From: Lutispora sp041687175
GTDB taxonomy: Bacteria; Bacillota; Clostridia; Lutisporales; Lutisporaceae
DNA: 6,969 nt
Direction of reading: 5' to 3'
NCBI RefSeq assembly: GCF_041687175.1
Contig: NZ_JAWLCK010000129.1
Location: 1-6,969 of the forward strand
Part shown: piece after piece, positions 1 to 6,572 of the stretch
Numbering within the stretch: position 1 is the stretch's first letter
Layout: every line of letters begins with the position of its first letter
The notes under the pieces: generated by a model
Database searches by the model: none
What the model was told of the DNA's origin: nothing
What the model saw: only the letters and a program-made list of their open reading frames with translations
Translations under genes and position numbers: made by a program

Positions 1-2841
1 TACTGTTATAGTGTATTCATCCAAAGCTGTAATACTTTCAACTTGTGGAGCCTGATTCTTAAATGAGGTACCAGCGAACTCTATATATGATCCATTTCCT
101 GAAGTTACTATGGAGTTATAGCCAGCAGCATCCTTGATACCGCTTCTTACCGTTATCTTGTATTCTTTATCATCTTTTAAAGGTGTACTGGAGCTTAAGT
201 ATAAGGTGGCTGAGGTAGTTACTTCATTGGGTTCTACAGATGTATCTGTTATTCTCACTCCGCTGATGCTAAACTGGGAAGGGCTTACACCTTTCACCGG
301 TTCGGAGAAAGTAACCTCTATTGCTGTGCTGTTTACGGCATATGCATCCACTATATATGGAGCTTCATTCTTCTGGTTTGTGCCTGCAAAAGCCTTAATA
401 TTTCCTCCACTGCTTTCATAAAGTCTGTCAATATTGGATACTCTCACTTCATATATTCTACCAGATCTGAATATTTCCGGACTGTTAGAACCATCTGTGC
501 TAAATTGGACTCTTACAGTAGCTTTATCTGCAGAGAAATACTTTTCATATTCCAACCCTTTGGGGGCACTATAGCTGCTATCGTCCTCTGTCAATATGGA
601 TACTTCAAGGTCTTTTAGCTCCTCATCTGTAAGTTCCTTATCGAAGAATATATCTATGGTGCTCATGTCCAAAGCATTCATGGCTTGTACATTAAGGTCA
701 CCCGCATCAGTTCCGCCAAAGCCAATGAAGTGTTTCCTGGCAACTTTATCGTCTGTTCTTATAGGCTCACCTGCCAAATCTGTTACATTCCTTACGGTTA
801 TGCTGTAAGCTTTACCATTTTCCTGAGTTTTGGTCAGGAGGGTTACTATTTTTCCTGTGTCATCATCTAGAGTAGCTTTAGCAGCATATCCAAGACTGCT
901 ATCCAGCTCATAGTTGAATACATCTTCAGCTGTTTCTTTATTTACCCTTTTGCTGAAGGTGATTATGACTGAGTCTTTACCGCTTTTTACAGTATAGGAC
1001 AATGGGGTTGTATCCTTAGATTTTCCTATAAAGTATGTTGAGAAATAATCCATGGTATTGCCATATATGTCTTGGATATTGTTGATTTCCAATCTATATT
1101 TCTTGTTTGCGGTCTGATCCTCTGTAATGAGGGTTACCACTTTACCGCTTCCATCCAAAACAGCGCTAGTTACTTGTATATCATTATCTATTAAATAGTT
1201 TTCGATGTTTTCAGCAGAATATTTATCAATTTTCTTGCTAAATGTGATTTCCAGCTCGTTGCTTGATAGAGCTACTACAGAGGCTTTAGGTACAGAAGTA
1301 TCTATAGTGGCTCCTGTAAATCCTCTGGTGGTATCATACATGACATTGTCTGCCAAGTCTGCAATGTTTCTTATGGTTAATCTGTATGTGGTACCAGGAT
1401 TTTGTTCTGATGTTATCAGTGTCACCACATTTTCTTCTTCATCCAATATTGCTTCTTCTATTGTTAGAGCATTTCCTTCTATAATATAGTTTTCTATTCT
1501 TTCGGCAGTTATTCTGTTTAATGCTTCACTGAAGTATACCAGAATACTCCTGCTGCCATCTGCTTTAACCATTGTTACATTAGGTTTATACTGGTCTTTC
1601 ATCATACCGGTAAAACGCTTTTCCAATGGTTCCATTGTATTTCCCGATATATCTCTCACATTCTGAGCAGTGAGCCAATAGATATATCCTTCTCTCTGAG
1701 GAGCAGTGGTTAAAGTCACAATTTTTCCTGTAGAGTCCAGTTCAGCGTTGTATACTGATAGATCATTTTTGATTATATAGTTGCTGATATCTTCTGCGTC
1801 AGACCTTTGAACTTCTTCATTAAAGGTAATCTTTACAATATTATTACCCATAACATCTGCTGTGGCTCTTGGCCTTTCTGTATCTCTAGGAAGAGCTACA
1901 TATCTTATGCTGTAATCCTTTATTGCCATGCCATTAATAGGTGTATCCATGTCTATGGATAATTCATAGGCAGTAAAAGGAGCTACATCAGCAGTGGTTA
2001 TGTAGGCTTTGCTTCCTATTATAGCTACATCTGTCACATTTATTTCTCTGTTGCTGCTTTCTGAATAGATGGTGATATCATCCTTGCTCAGAGGGAATTC
2101 CTGATCCAGTTCCAATACCAGTCTGTTATTGGATATTCTTTCAAAGGATAGTACTTCTACAGGGGTTATATCGATTTTAAATCCTGCGTCTATTACTTTT
2201 TCTTCATCTAGTATGCCTTTTTCTGTCATGAGAGTAACAAGATTTTTCGTTTCACCCTTTGGCTTTGTATTCAGGGTGCTATATATGGCTTTTGCCACAT
2301 CGTTTACTGTAAAGCTTGTTTTTTTCTCCATGCTGGAAGCACTGGATATCAAGTCTATGCTTTCAGCAAATTTCAATGTGTTTCCATATGTAAAATCCAA
2401 GTCCTGCTTGTAGCCTAAGGTTTCCAACATTACCTTATAAAAGGCTTTGGCATCGATGGTGTTGTTGGGCAAAAATTTACCGTCAGGGCTGCCGACCCAA
2501 CCAAGCTCAGGGTTGTCCTTGGCATAGGCAAGGTAATTCCTCCCGACTATCCATTTTAGATCTGTGGCATCTACGAAATTGTTTTCTCCATCATAGGTGA
2601 GAGCTTCTCCTTCCAAACCTTGAATCCTCAGGAATATAATGAGTGCTGTAAGTCTAGAGGGAGTTGTAGCTAAATATTCAGATGTAACACCTGAATCAGC
2701 ATCAGATCCTACTAAAATACCTAATGCTTCACAGGCTCTTGCTTCTTTGCCTATGGTGTCTGCGAAGCCGTTAATAGATAGTATGCTTCCTGAAATAAGT
2801 ATTATTGCCATCAATAGTGCTGTCAATTTTAAGTTTCTCAT
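1..2841 (-). CDS. Large secreted surface protein with SLH-like N-terminus and SbsA/Big_5-type Ig-like repeats (3' end outside window)
   Basis: One frame runs without a stop from ATG 2841-2839 to base 1, giving 947 codons, so the C-terminus is missing. Residues 1-27 are a signal peptide (basic MRNLK, hydrophobic core, likely cleavage after GFA27). Residues about 28-225 resemble a divergent SLH block: 'LGILVG' near the start, then NFVDA (88-92), 'DGKFLP' and 'LETLGY' ending at 144. From about 228 the protein is a string of Ig-like repeats of roughly 95-115 residues, starting near 228, 327, 421, 520, 615, 716, 830 and 934 (the last cut off). They share 'ITFS.' near the start, 'AE.I.NY.I', 'LD..GK.VTL.T', 'Y.LT..N..D..GN' and a closing 'F.G'. 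This matches the SbsA/Big_5 domains of S-layer and wall proteins, where they act as spacers or lattice modules. An S-layer or cell-surface structural role is inferred; catalytic modules could lie in the missing C-terminus. Confidence 0.85.
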   Translation of the reverse strand, partial: MRNLKLTALLMAIILISGSILSINGFADTIGKEARACEALGILVGSDADSGVTSEYLATTPSRLTALIIFLRIQGLEGEALTYDGENNFVDATDLKWIVGRNYLAYAKDNPELGWVGSPDGKFLPNNTIDAKAFYKVMLETLGYKQDLDFTYGNTLKFAESIDLISSASSMEKKTSFTVNDVAKAIYSTLNTKPKGETKNLVTLMTEKGILDEEKVIDAGFKIDITPVEVLSFERISNNRLVLELDQEFPLSKDDITIYSESSNREINVTDVAIIGSKAYITTADVAPFTAYELSIDMDTPINGMAIKDYSIRYVALPRDTERPRATADVMGNNIVKITFNEEVQRSDAEDISNYIIKNDLSVYNAELDSTGKIVTLTTAPQREGYIYWLTAQNVRDISGNTMEPLEKRFTGMMKDQYKPNVTMVKADGSRSILVYFSEALNRITAERIENYIIEGNALTIEEAILDEEENVVTLITSEQNPGTTYRLTIRNIADLADNVMYDTTRGFTGATIDTSVPKASVVALSSNELEITFSKKIDKYSAENIENYLIDNDIQVTSAVLDGSGKVVTLITEDQTANKKYRLEINNIQDIYGNTMDYFSTYFIGKSKDTTPLSYTVKSGKDSVIITFSKRVNKETAEDVFNYELDSSLGYAAKATLDDDTGKIVTLLTKTQENGKAYSITVRNVTDLAGEPIRTDDKVARKHFIGFGGTDAGDLNVQAMNALDMSTIDIFFDKELTDEELKDLEVSILTEDDSSYSAPKGLEYEKYFSADKATVRVQFSTDGSNSPEIFRSGRIYEVRVSNIDRLYESSGGNIKAFAGTNQKNEAPYIVDAYAVNSTAIEVTFSEPVKGVSPSQFSISGVRITDTSVEPNEVTTSATLYLSSSTPLKDDKEYKITVRSGIKDAAGYNSIVTSGNGSYIEFAGTSFKNQAPQVESITALDEYTITV

Positions 2842-2847
2842 CTTTTT

Positions 2848-2855
2848 CCTCCTCC
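2848..2855 (-). promoter_or_regulatory. Ribosome binding site of the leftward surface protein
   Basis: GGAGGAGG on the minus strand, 6 nt before ATG 2841. This near-perfect Shine-Dalgarno sequence fixes the start and suggests high translation, as expected for an abundant surface protein. Confidence 0.8.
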
Positions 2856-2920
2856 ATTGTCGAATTTAAGAACTTTTCTCCTGGAAACATCGTCAAAAAC
2901 TACATAACTTTCTATCATTT

Positions 2921-2949
2921 AGTATATATGTAATCCGACCCTGTAGCAA
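2921..2949 (-). promoter_or_regulatory. Probable sigma-A promoter for the leftward surface protein
   Basis: On the minus strand, TTGCTA (2949-2944; 4 of 6 matches to TTGACA) is followed after exactly 17 nt by TATACT (2926-2921; 5 of 6 to TATAAT). Transcription would start near 2913, leaving a leader of about 70 nt before the ATG at 2841. Found by eye and not tested. Confidence 0.55.
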
Positions 2950-3044
2950 CTCTTTAATTAAGACGAAATATATTTGTAAAAGTTGTCGTTATTGGATAAA
3001 GAAAGAAGGAAAAGTAGGAGGCGAGGGAGAATAAATATATAATC

Positions 3045-3170
3045 GAACTCAGAGCTCAGATAGTTGAACTCGGAGTTACTGGCTACTGGCTTCTGGTCTC
3101 TGGTCCCTGGCCTCTGGTCTCTGGTCCCTGGCCTCTGGTCTCTGGTCACTAGCCGCTAGCCTCTAGTCCG
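3045..3170. repeat. Tandem array of 18 phased 7-bp repeats
   Basis: Eighteen heptamers sit in one unbroken 7-bp register. Five are GAACTCA-like (from 3045: GAACTCA, GAGCTCA, GATAGTT, GAACTCG, GAGTTAC). Ten begin with TGG (3080-3149; mostly TGGTCTC, TGGTCCC or TGGCCTC). Three begin with TAG (TAGCCGC at 3150, TAGCCTC at 3157, TAGTCCG at 3164). Inside the TGG block a 21-bp unit of three heptamers is repeated exactly (3094-3114 and 3115-3135), with the start of a third copy at 3136. No spacer sequences are present, so this is a short tandem repeat and not CRISPR. It resembles in kind the heptanucleotide STRR repeats known from cyanobacteria. Its function is unknown. Confidence 0.9.
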
Positions 3171-3290
3171 AGAATTTAGGTATTCCTATCGGCTATTTAT
3201 TAGATCACTGAAGAGCACTTGGAATAATTTAAGTTAGCAACCAGAAACGAGAACGGACAGTTATACTGAAAACTCGAAACCAATTTTTCT

Positions 3291-3297
3291 AGGAGGG
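3291..3297 (+). promoter_or_regulatory. Ribosome binding site that decides the TTG start of the SLH protein
   Basis: AGGAGGG ends 6 nt before TTG 3304-3306. No in-frame ATG lies between this site and the signal peptide, so the TTG is chosen as the start. Confidence 0.8.
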
Positions 3298-3303
3298 ATA
3301 ATT

Positions 3304-4584
3304 TTGAAGTACAAGAAGATAGCAGCAGTATTAACAGCAGCAACAGTTTTTTTAAGCACTGTATCAATGACATATGCGGAAACTCCTTTTAAAGATATCG
3401 AAAATAACTGGGCAAAAGCCCATATTATAAGTGTTCATGATAAAGGGCTGATGAATGGTACAGCAGAGGACGTGTTCAGCCCGGATGTGGTAGTTACTAA
3501 ATATTCAGCCATAAAGGCTATAGGTACTATGATGGGCACGGGTATTATGGATTTGACGGATATAGTCAGCAAACACAGGGAAGTTTTAGAAAAATATAAG
3601 GTACCCGAATATGCCAAGCCAGAAGTGGCTTATTGTATAGATAAGAACATAGTACAAGCAGAGATTGAGCTTCCCAGGTTTGAAGAAAAACCTAATGCAA
3701 CTAAACTGGATATATGTGTTTACCTGGGCAGAGCCTTTGGAGTTGAACTTGATACATCGAAGCCACCAGTAACCCTTTTATTTAAAGACGCATTGGAGAT
3801 TCCTTCAATGTATAAAATCTATGTTGATCACATGATAAAGATAGGTGTAGTAGATGGCAAAGGGGATGCAGAAGGCCTTTTCAATCCTAACATGCCGGTG
3901 ACTCGTGCCATGTTTGCGAAAATGTTAGATATTGCAAGCAGTGAGTATGTGAAAACAGTTGTTAGCACAGATACCTCTGATTTACCTGGACAAAACATTG
4001 AAGACCAGACAAAAGAGACACCTGTAGAGGAAACACCTACAGATATAACTGACGACAGCCAGACTACCACCGCACCTGCTGACAGCAGCACAGCAGAGGA
4101 GGTTATAGACAGAGGTATTATAGATACCATTACATATACTAGAAATTCTCAGCCTAAGATATTGGTTGAAAAACAAAACAAGGATTTGGTTGAGTATACA
4201 GTACCTGAGGATTTAATGAAGGAAAATATAATAATCAACGGTCAGTTATCAGATGTATACTCATTAAGACCCGGACTGTATGTAGAGCTAAAAGCCTTAT
4301 CAGGAGTAGTAGACTGGATCAAAACCATTGAGATGACGACACAAATCAATACCTTAGCTACTATAGTTGAAGTGGATATATTAAATGAAACAATGTATGT
4401 TGAGATAGTGGATCAAGAGGGCTTAACTACGGAAAAGAAGGTATTTCTCTCAAATACAAGGGTAGGAGATTTGCTTTTGAATATACTCACAATAGATGCA
4501 TTATCTCCGGGGCAAAGAATCAACCTCATAGGAGAAGAGAATTTGGAAGGCATTAAAGCCACTTCTATTATAATCAACAACTAG
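3304..4584 (+). CDS. Secreted three-SLH-domain cell-surface protein with C-terminal beta-rich modules
   Basis: 426 residues from a TTG start. Residues 1-25 form a signal peptide (MKYKK, hydrophobic core, cleavage probably after TYA25). Three SLH domains follow: about 27-80 (FKDIENNWA, then 'GLMNG', 'FSPD', 'VTK'), about 85-149 (PEVAY, 'ATKLD', 'LGRAFG') and about 160-213 (FKD, 'IKIGVVDGKGD', 'LFNPNMPVTRAMFAKML'). Only the third keeps the classical TRA motif; the first two have TKY and TKL. SLH domains in tandem normally bind pyruvylated secondary cell-wall polymer, so the protein should be attached to the wall. Residues about 220-268 are a low-complexity Thr/Asp/Glu/Pro/Ser linker. Residues 270-426 appear to be two related beta-rich modules of unknown function (about 271-345 and 352-425), and no catalytic motif was recognised. 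It is divergent from the leftward surface protein and ends at its own terminator, so it is probably monocistronic. Confidence 0.88.
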   Translation: MKYKKIAAVLTAATVFLSTVSMTYAETPFKDIENNWAKAHIISVHDKGLMNGTAEDVFSPDVVVTKYSAIKAIGTMMGTGIMDLTDIVSKHREVLEKYKVPEYAKPEVAYCIDKNIVQAEIELPRFEEKPNATKLDICVYLGRAFGVELDTSKPPVTLLFKDALEIPSMYKIYVDHMIKIGVVDGKGDAEGLFNPNMPVTRAMFAKMLDIASSEYVKTVVSTDTSDLPGQNIEDQTKETPVEETPTDITDDSQTTTAPADSSTAEEVIDRGIIDTITYTRNSQPKILVEKQNKDLVEYTVPEDLMKENIIINGQLSDVYSLRPGLYVELKALSGVVDWIKTIEMTTQINTLATIVEVDILNETMYVEIVDQEGLTTEKKVFLSNTRVGDLLLNILTIDALSPGQRINLIGEENLEGIKATSIIINN

Positions 4585-4607
4585 AATCATCATTAAAGTT
4601 GGAAGAT

Positions 4608-4644
4608 AGCCTCTGCAGTTAATAATTAGCAGAGGTTTTATTTT
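4608..4644 (+). terminator. Rho-independent terminator after the SLH protein gene
   Basis: Stem CCTCTGC (4610-4616) pairs perfectly with GCAGAGG (4629-4635) across a 12-nt AT-rich loop. It can be extended outward by a G:T and an A:T pair. It is followed directly by the T-rich tract TTTTATTTT (4636-4644). It lies 23 nt beyond the stop codon and separates the SLH gene from pgcA. Confidence 0.85.
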
Positions 4645-4671
4645 CCTTTGGTAAAGTATACTATATATAAT
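4643..4671 (+). promoter_or_regulatory. Candidate promoter for pgcA
   Basis: A perfect TATAAT lies at 4666-4671, just after the terminator and about 70 nt before the pgcA start, where a promoter is needed. The sequence 17 nt upstream (TTCCTT at 4643-4648) is a poor -35 and there is no TG extension. The -10 is therefore credible but the promoter as a whole is uncertain. Confidence 0.35.
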
Positions 4672-4728
4672 AGGAAACGGTTCACAATTGTTACGAGGAA
4701 GCATCATGTCAGGAGGATAGAAATTTAC

Positions 4729-4735
4729 AGGAGGG
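4729..4735 (+). promoter_or_regulatory. Ribosome binding site that decides the pgcA start
   Basis: AGGAGGG at 4729-4735 directly abuts the ATG at 4736, which is too close to serve it, but lies 6 nt before the in-frame ATG at 4742. The second ATG is therefore the likely start. Another AGGAGG at 4711-4716 is 25 nt from ATG 4742 and too far to serve either ATG. Confidence 0.75.
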
Positions 4736-4741
4736 ATGTCT

Positions 4742-6436
4742 ATGGATTATAAAAGGAGATATGAAGAATGGATGAATGGAGAATATTTTGATGAAGCTAC
4801 CAGGAAGGAGCTAAGGGATATCATAAATGATGAAAAGGAAATAGAAGATCGTTTTTATAAAGATTTGCATTTTGGTACCGGAGGTCTTAGAGGAATAATA
4901 GGGGCAGGTACTAACAGGATGAACAAGTATACTGTTGCCAGGGCTACCAAAGGCCTTGCCAATTACATATTAAAACAGGGAGAAGATGAGCCATCGGTGG
5001 TAATAGCCCATGACTCAAGGCATTTTTCCAGGGAGTTTGCAAAGGAAGCTGCAGGAGTGCTGCTATCAAGTGGAATAAAGGTTTATCTCTTTGAGGATCT
5101 GAGGCCTACACCGGAGCTGTCTTTTGCAGTTAGGGAGACCAAATCCATGGCAGGCATAGTCATAACTGCCAGCCATAATCCTCCGGAGTACAATGGATAC
5201 AAGGTCTATTGGAAGGATGGAGGCCAGATAGTTGATCCAGTGGCCAAAGAGCTGATGGAGGAGATAAACAGCATATCGGACTTTTCAGGAATACAGTGTC
5301 TGGACGGTTGCTCCTTGGAGGGCTTTGATAATCTTCATATAATAGGCGAAGAGATGGATAAGATATATATTAATAAGGTAAAATCTCTGAGTTTAAATCC
5401 GGAAGTAATCAAGGAAGTAAAGGATATTAGCATAGTTTATACTCCCCTCCATGGTTCGGGAAATATGCCGGTGAGAAGGGTATTAAAAGAGATAGGTTTT
5501 GAGAATGTACATGTGGTGCCAGAGCAGGAGAAGCCTGACGGTTCCTTCCCAACTGTGGAATATCCTAATCCAGAGGAAAAGGAAAGCTTCAACCTGGCAC
5601 TTAAGCTGGCAAAAAAGGTAGATGCTGATTTGATTCTGGCAACGGATCCGGATTGCGACAGGGTTGGAGTCATGGTAAGGAAGGCTGATGGAGAGTATTA
5701 TAAGCTCTCAGGAAATCAGACAGGAGTGCTCTTGGGACATTATATATTCAGTTCCCTTAAGAATAAAGGTTTACTTAAAAAGGACAGCTTTTTCGTAGAT
5801 ACTATAGTAACGGGTAGAATGACGGAGAAGATTGCCTCAAGCTATGGAATAGACACTGTATCCACTCTGACAGGATTCAAGTATATAGCCCAGCAGATAA
5901 AGGAGCTGGATGATGAGGGAGGAAGGCATTTTGTATTTGGATATGAGGAGAGCTATGGATACCTTACGGGTAATTTTGTGAGAGATAAAGATGCAGTCAT
6001 AGCTTCTATGCTAATATCAGAGATGGCAGCCTTCTATAAAAAGCAGGGCATGACCCTCTATGATGCTATGCTAAAGCTCTATGAAGAATATGGCTATCAC
6101 AGGGAGGAGCTTTTGTCAATTGTGCTGAAGGGTAAGGAAGGTGCTTTAGCCATAACCAATATGATGGATAATATGAGAAACAATCCTCCGGAATCTGTAG
6201 CAGGCATGAAGATTTGTGAAATAAAAGACTATTTGACCTATGAAGGACCTATAAAGCTTCCCAGGGACAATGTATTGTATTTTGTGCTTGAGGGAGATAA
6301 TTGGTTTGCCATGAGACCTTCAGGCACAGAGCCTAAGCTGAAGATTTATATAGGGGTTGTGGATGTGTCACTGGAAGCAGCAGAGGACAAATCAAAGCTG
6401 CTCCTGGAAGGGATAAAGAATATGTTGTCGTATTGA
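4742..6436 (+). CDS. pgcA: Alpha-phosphoglucomutase (phosphohexomutase superfamily, PgcA-like)
   Basis: 564 residues from ATG 4742; an in-frame ATG at 4736 would add two residues but is badly spaced from the ribosome binding site. The enzyme interconverts glucose-6-phosphate and glucose-1-phosphate in the cytoplasm through a phosphoserine, using Mg2+. All four landmarks of the family are present (numbering from ATG 4742): the catalytic loop TASHNPPEYNGYK (142-154, active Ser144), the metal loop DPDCDR (302-307), the sugar-specificity loop GYEESYG (400-406) and the C-terminal phosphate-binding loop RPSGTEPK (525-532). The N-terminal 'FGTGGLRG..GAGTNRMN' and the overall length match Bacillus subtilis PgcA (about 565-580 residues), where the product feeds UDP-glucose and wall or lipid glycosylation. 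Phosphomannomutase activity is possible as a side or alternative reaction. No terminator is seen after it, so some read-through into kal is possible. The gene appears intact. Confidence 0.93.
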   Translation: MDYKRRYEEWMNGEYFDEATRKELRDIINDEKEIEDRFYKDLHFGTGGLRGIIGAGTNRMNKYTVARATKGLANYILKQGEDEPSVVIAHDSRHFSREFAKEAAGVLLSSGIKVYLFEDLRPTPELSFAVRETKSMAGIVITASHNPPEYNGYKVYWKDGGQIVDPVAKELMEEINSISDFSGIQCLDGCSLEGFDNLHIIGEEMDKIYINKVKSLSLNPEVIKEVKDISIVYTPLHGSGNMPVRRVLKEIGFENVHVVPEQEKPDGSFPTVEYPNPEEKESFNLALKLAKKVDADLILATDPDCDRVGVMVRKADGEYYKLSGNQTGVLLGHYIFSSLKNKGLLKKDSFFVDTIVTGRMTEKIASSYGIDTVSTLTGFKYIAQQIKELDDEGGRHFVFGYEESYGYLTGNFVRDKDAVIASMLISEMAAFYKKQGMTLYDAMLKLYEEYGYHREELLSIVLKGKEGALAITNMMDNMRNNPPESVAGMKICEIKDYLTYEGPIKLPRDNVLYFVLEGDNWFAMRPSGTEPKLKIYIGVVDVSLEAAEDKSKLLLEGIKNMLSY

Positions 6437-6497
6437 AGATTTAGAAAATTTATTGTTGAAATTCTCACAAAAAAATAAAGGATAAATTGAAAATGTA

Positions 6498-6526
6498 TTG
6501 AATATATATATGGCCTGATATAGAAT
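6498..6526 (+). promoter_or_regulatory. Probable sigma-A promoter for kal
   Basis: TTGAAT (6498-6503; 4 of 6 to TTGACA), a 17-nt spacer, then TAGAAT (6521-6526; 5 of 6 to TATAAT). Transcription would start near 6533, about 40 nt before the kal start. The position inside a 136-nt AT-rich gap supports separate expression of kal from pgcA. Confidence 0.5.
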
Positions 6527-6559
6527 TTGGGAGATAAGTATTCCTGCGAAAATTTATTT

Positions 6560-6565
6560 AGGAGG
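6560..6565 (+). promoter_or_regulatory. Ribosome binding site of kal
   Basis: A perfect AGGAGG lies 7 nt before ATG 6573, fixing the start that gives MEKAIIRLRM. Confidence 0.8.
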
Positions 6566-6572
6566 TTATCAA

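Larger units (their letters stand above)
2950..3303. other. Divergent intergenic region between two surface-protein genes
   Basis: No credible gene is seen in this stretch. From left to right it holds an AT-rich segment (2951-2997), a nearly pure purine run on the plus strand (about 2998-3031), an AT-rich stretch with a TATAAT at 3038-3043 but no matching -35, and the heptamer array at 3045-3170. A mixed-sequence leader then reaches the start at 3304. For the rightward gene the best -10 candidate near its start is TATACT at 3262-3267, which would give a leader of about 30 nt. The hexamer 17 nt upstream (3239-3244) does not resemble TTGACA, so the rightward promoter is unresolved. Confidence 0.6.

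Noticed and set aside
134..2869. Several plus-strand open frames of 61-95 codons in the left third
   Set aside because: They are shadows opposite the long minus-strand surface-protein gene, which has signal peptide, domain repeats and a strong ribosome binding site. None of the shadows has recognisable protein features.
2958..3149. Minus-strand open frame encoding a repeated TRDQRPG peptide
   Set aside because: It is the heptamer array read as codons: three 7-bp units make seven codons, so any stop-free frame yields a heptapeptide repeat. It has no good ribosome binding site and overlaps the leftward promoter.
3045..3170. CRISPR array
   Set aside because: The repeat units are 7 bp with no unique spacers between them and no cas genes nearby.
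4684..4691. ACAATTGT palindrome as a repressor operator upstream of pgcA
   Set aside because: Only eight bases are symmetrical and the flanks do not extend the dyad, so this is expected by chance in AT-rich DNA.
4736..4741. ATG at 4736 as the pgcA start
   Set aside because: The AGGAGGG motif touches this ATG directly, leaving no spacing, while the ATG at 4742 has the usual 6 nt and aligns with the start of Bacillus PgcA.
6443..6465. Hairpin after pgcA as a terminator
   Set aside because: The pairing is AT-only with a bulge, and it is followed by an A-rich rather than a T-rich tract on the coding strand.
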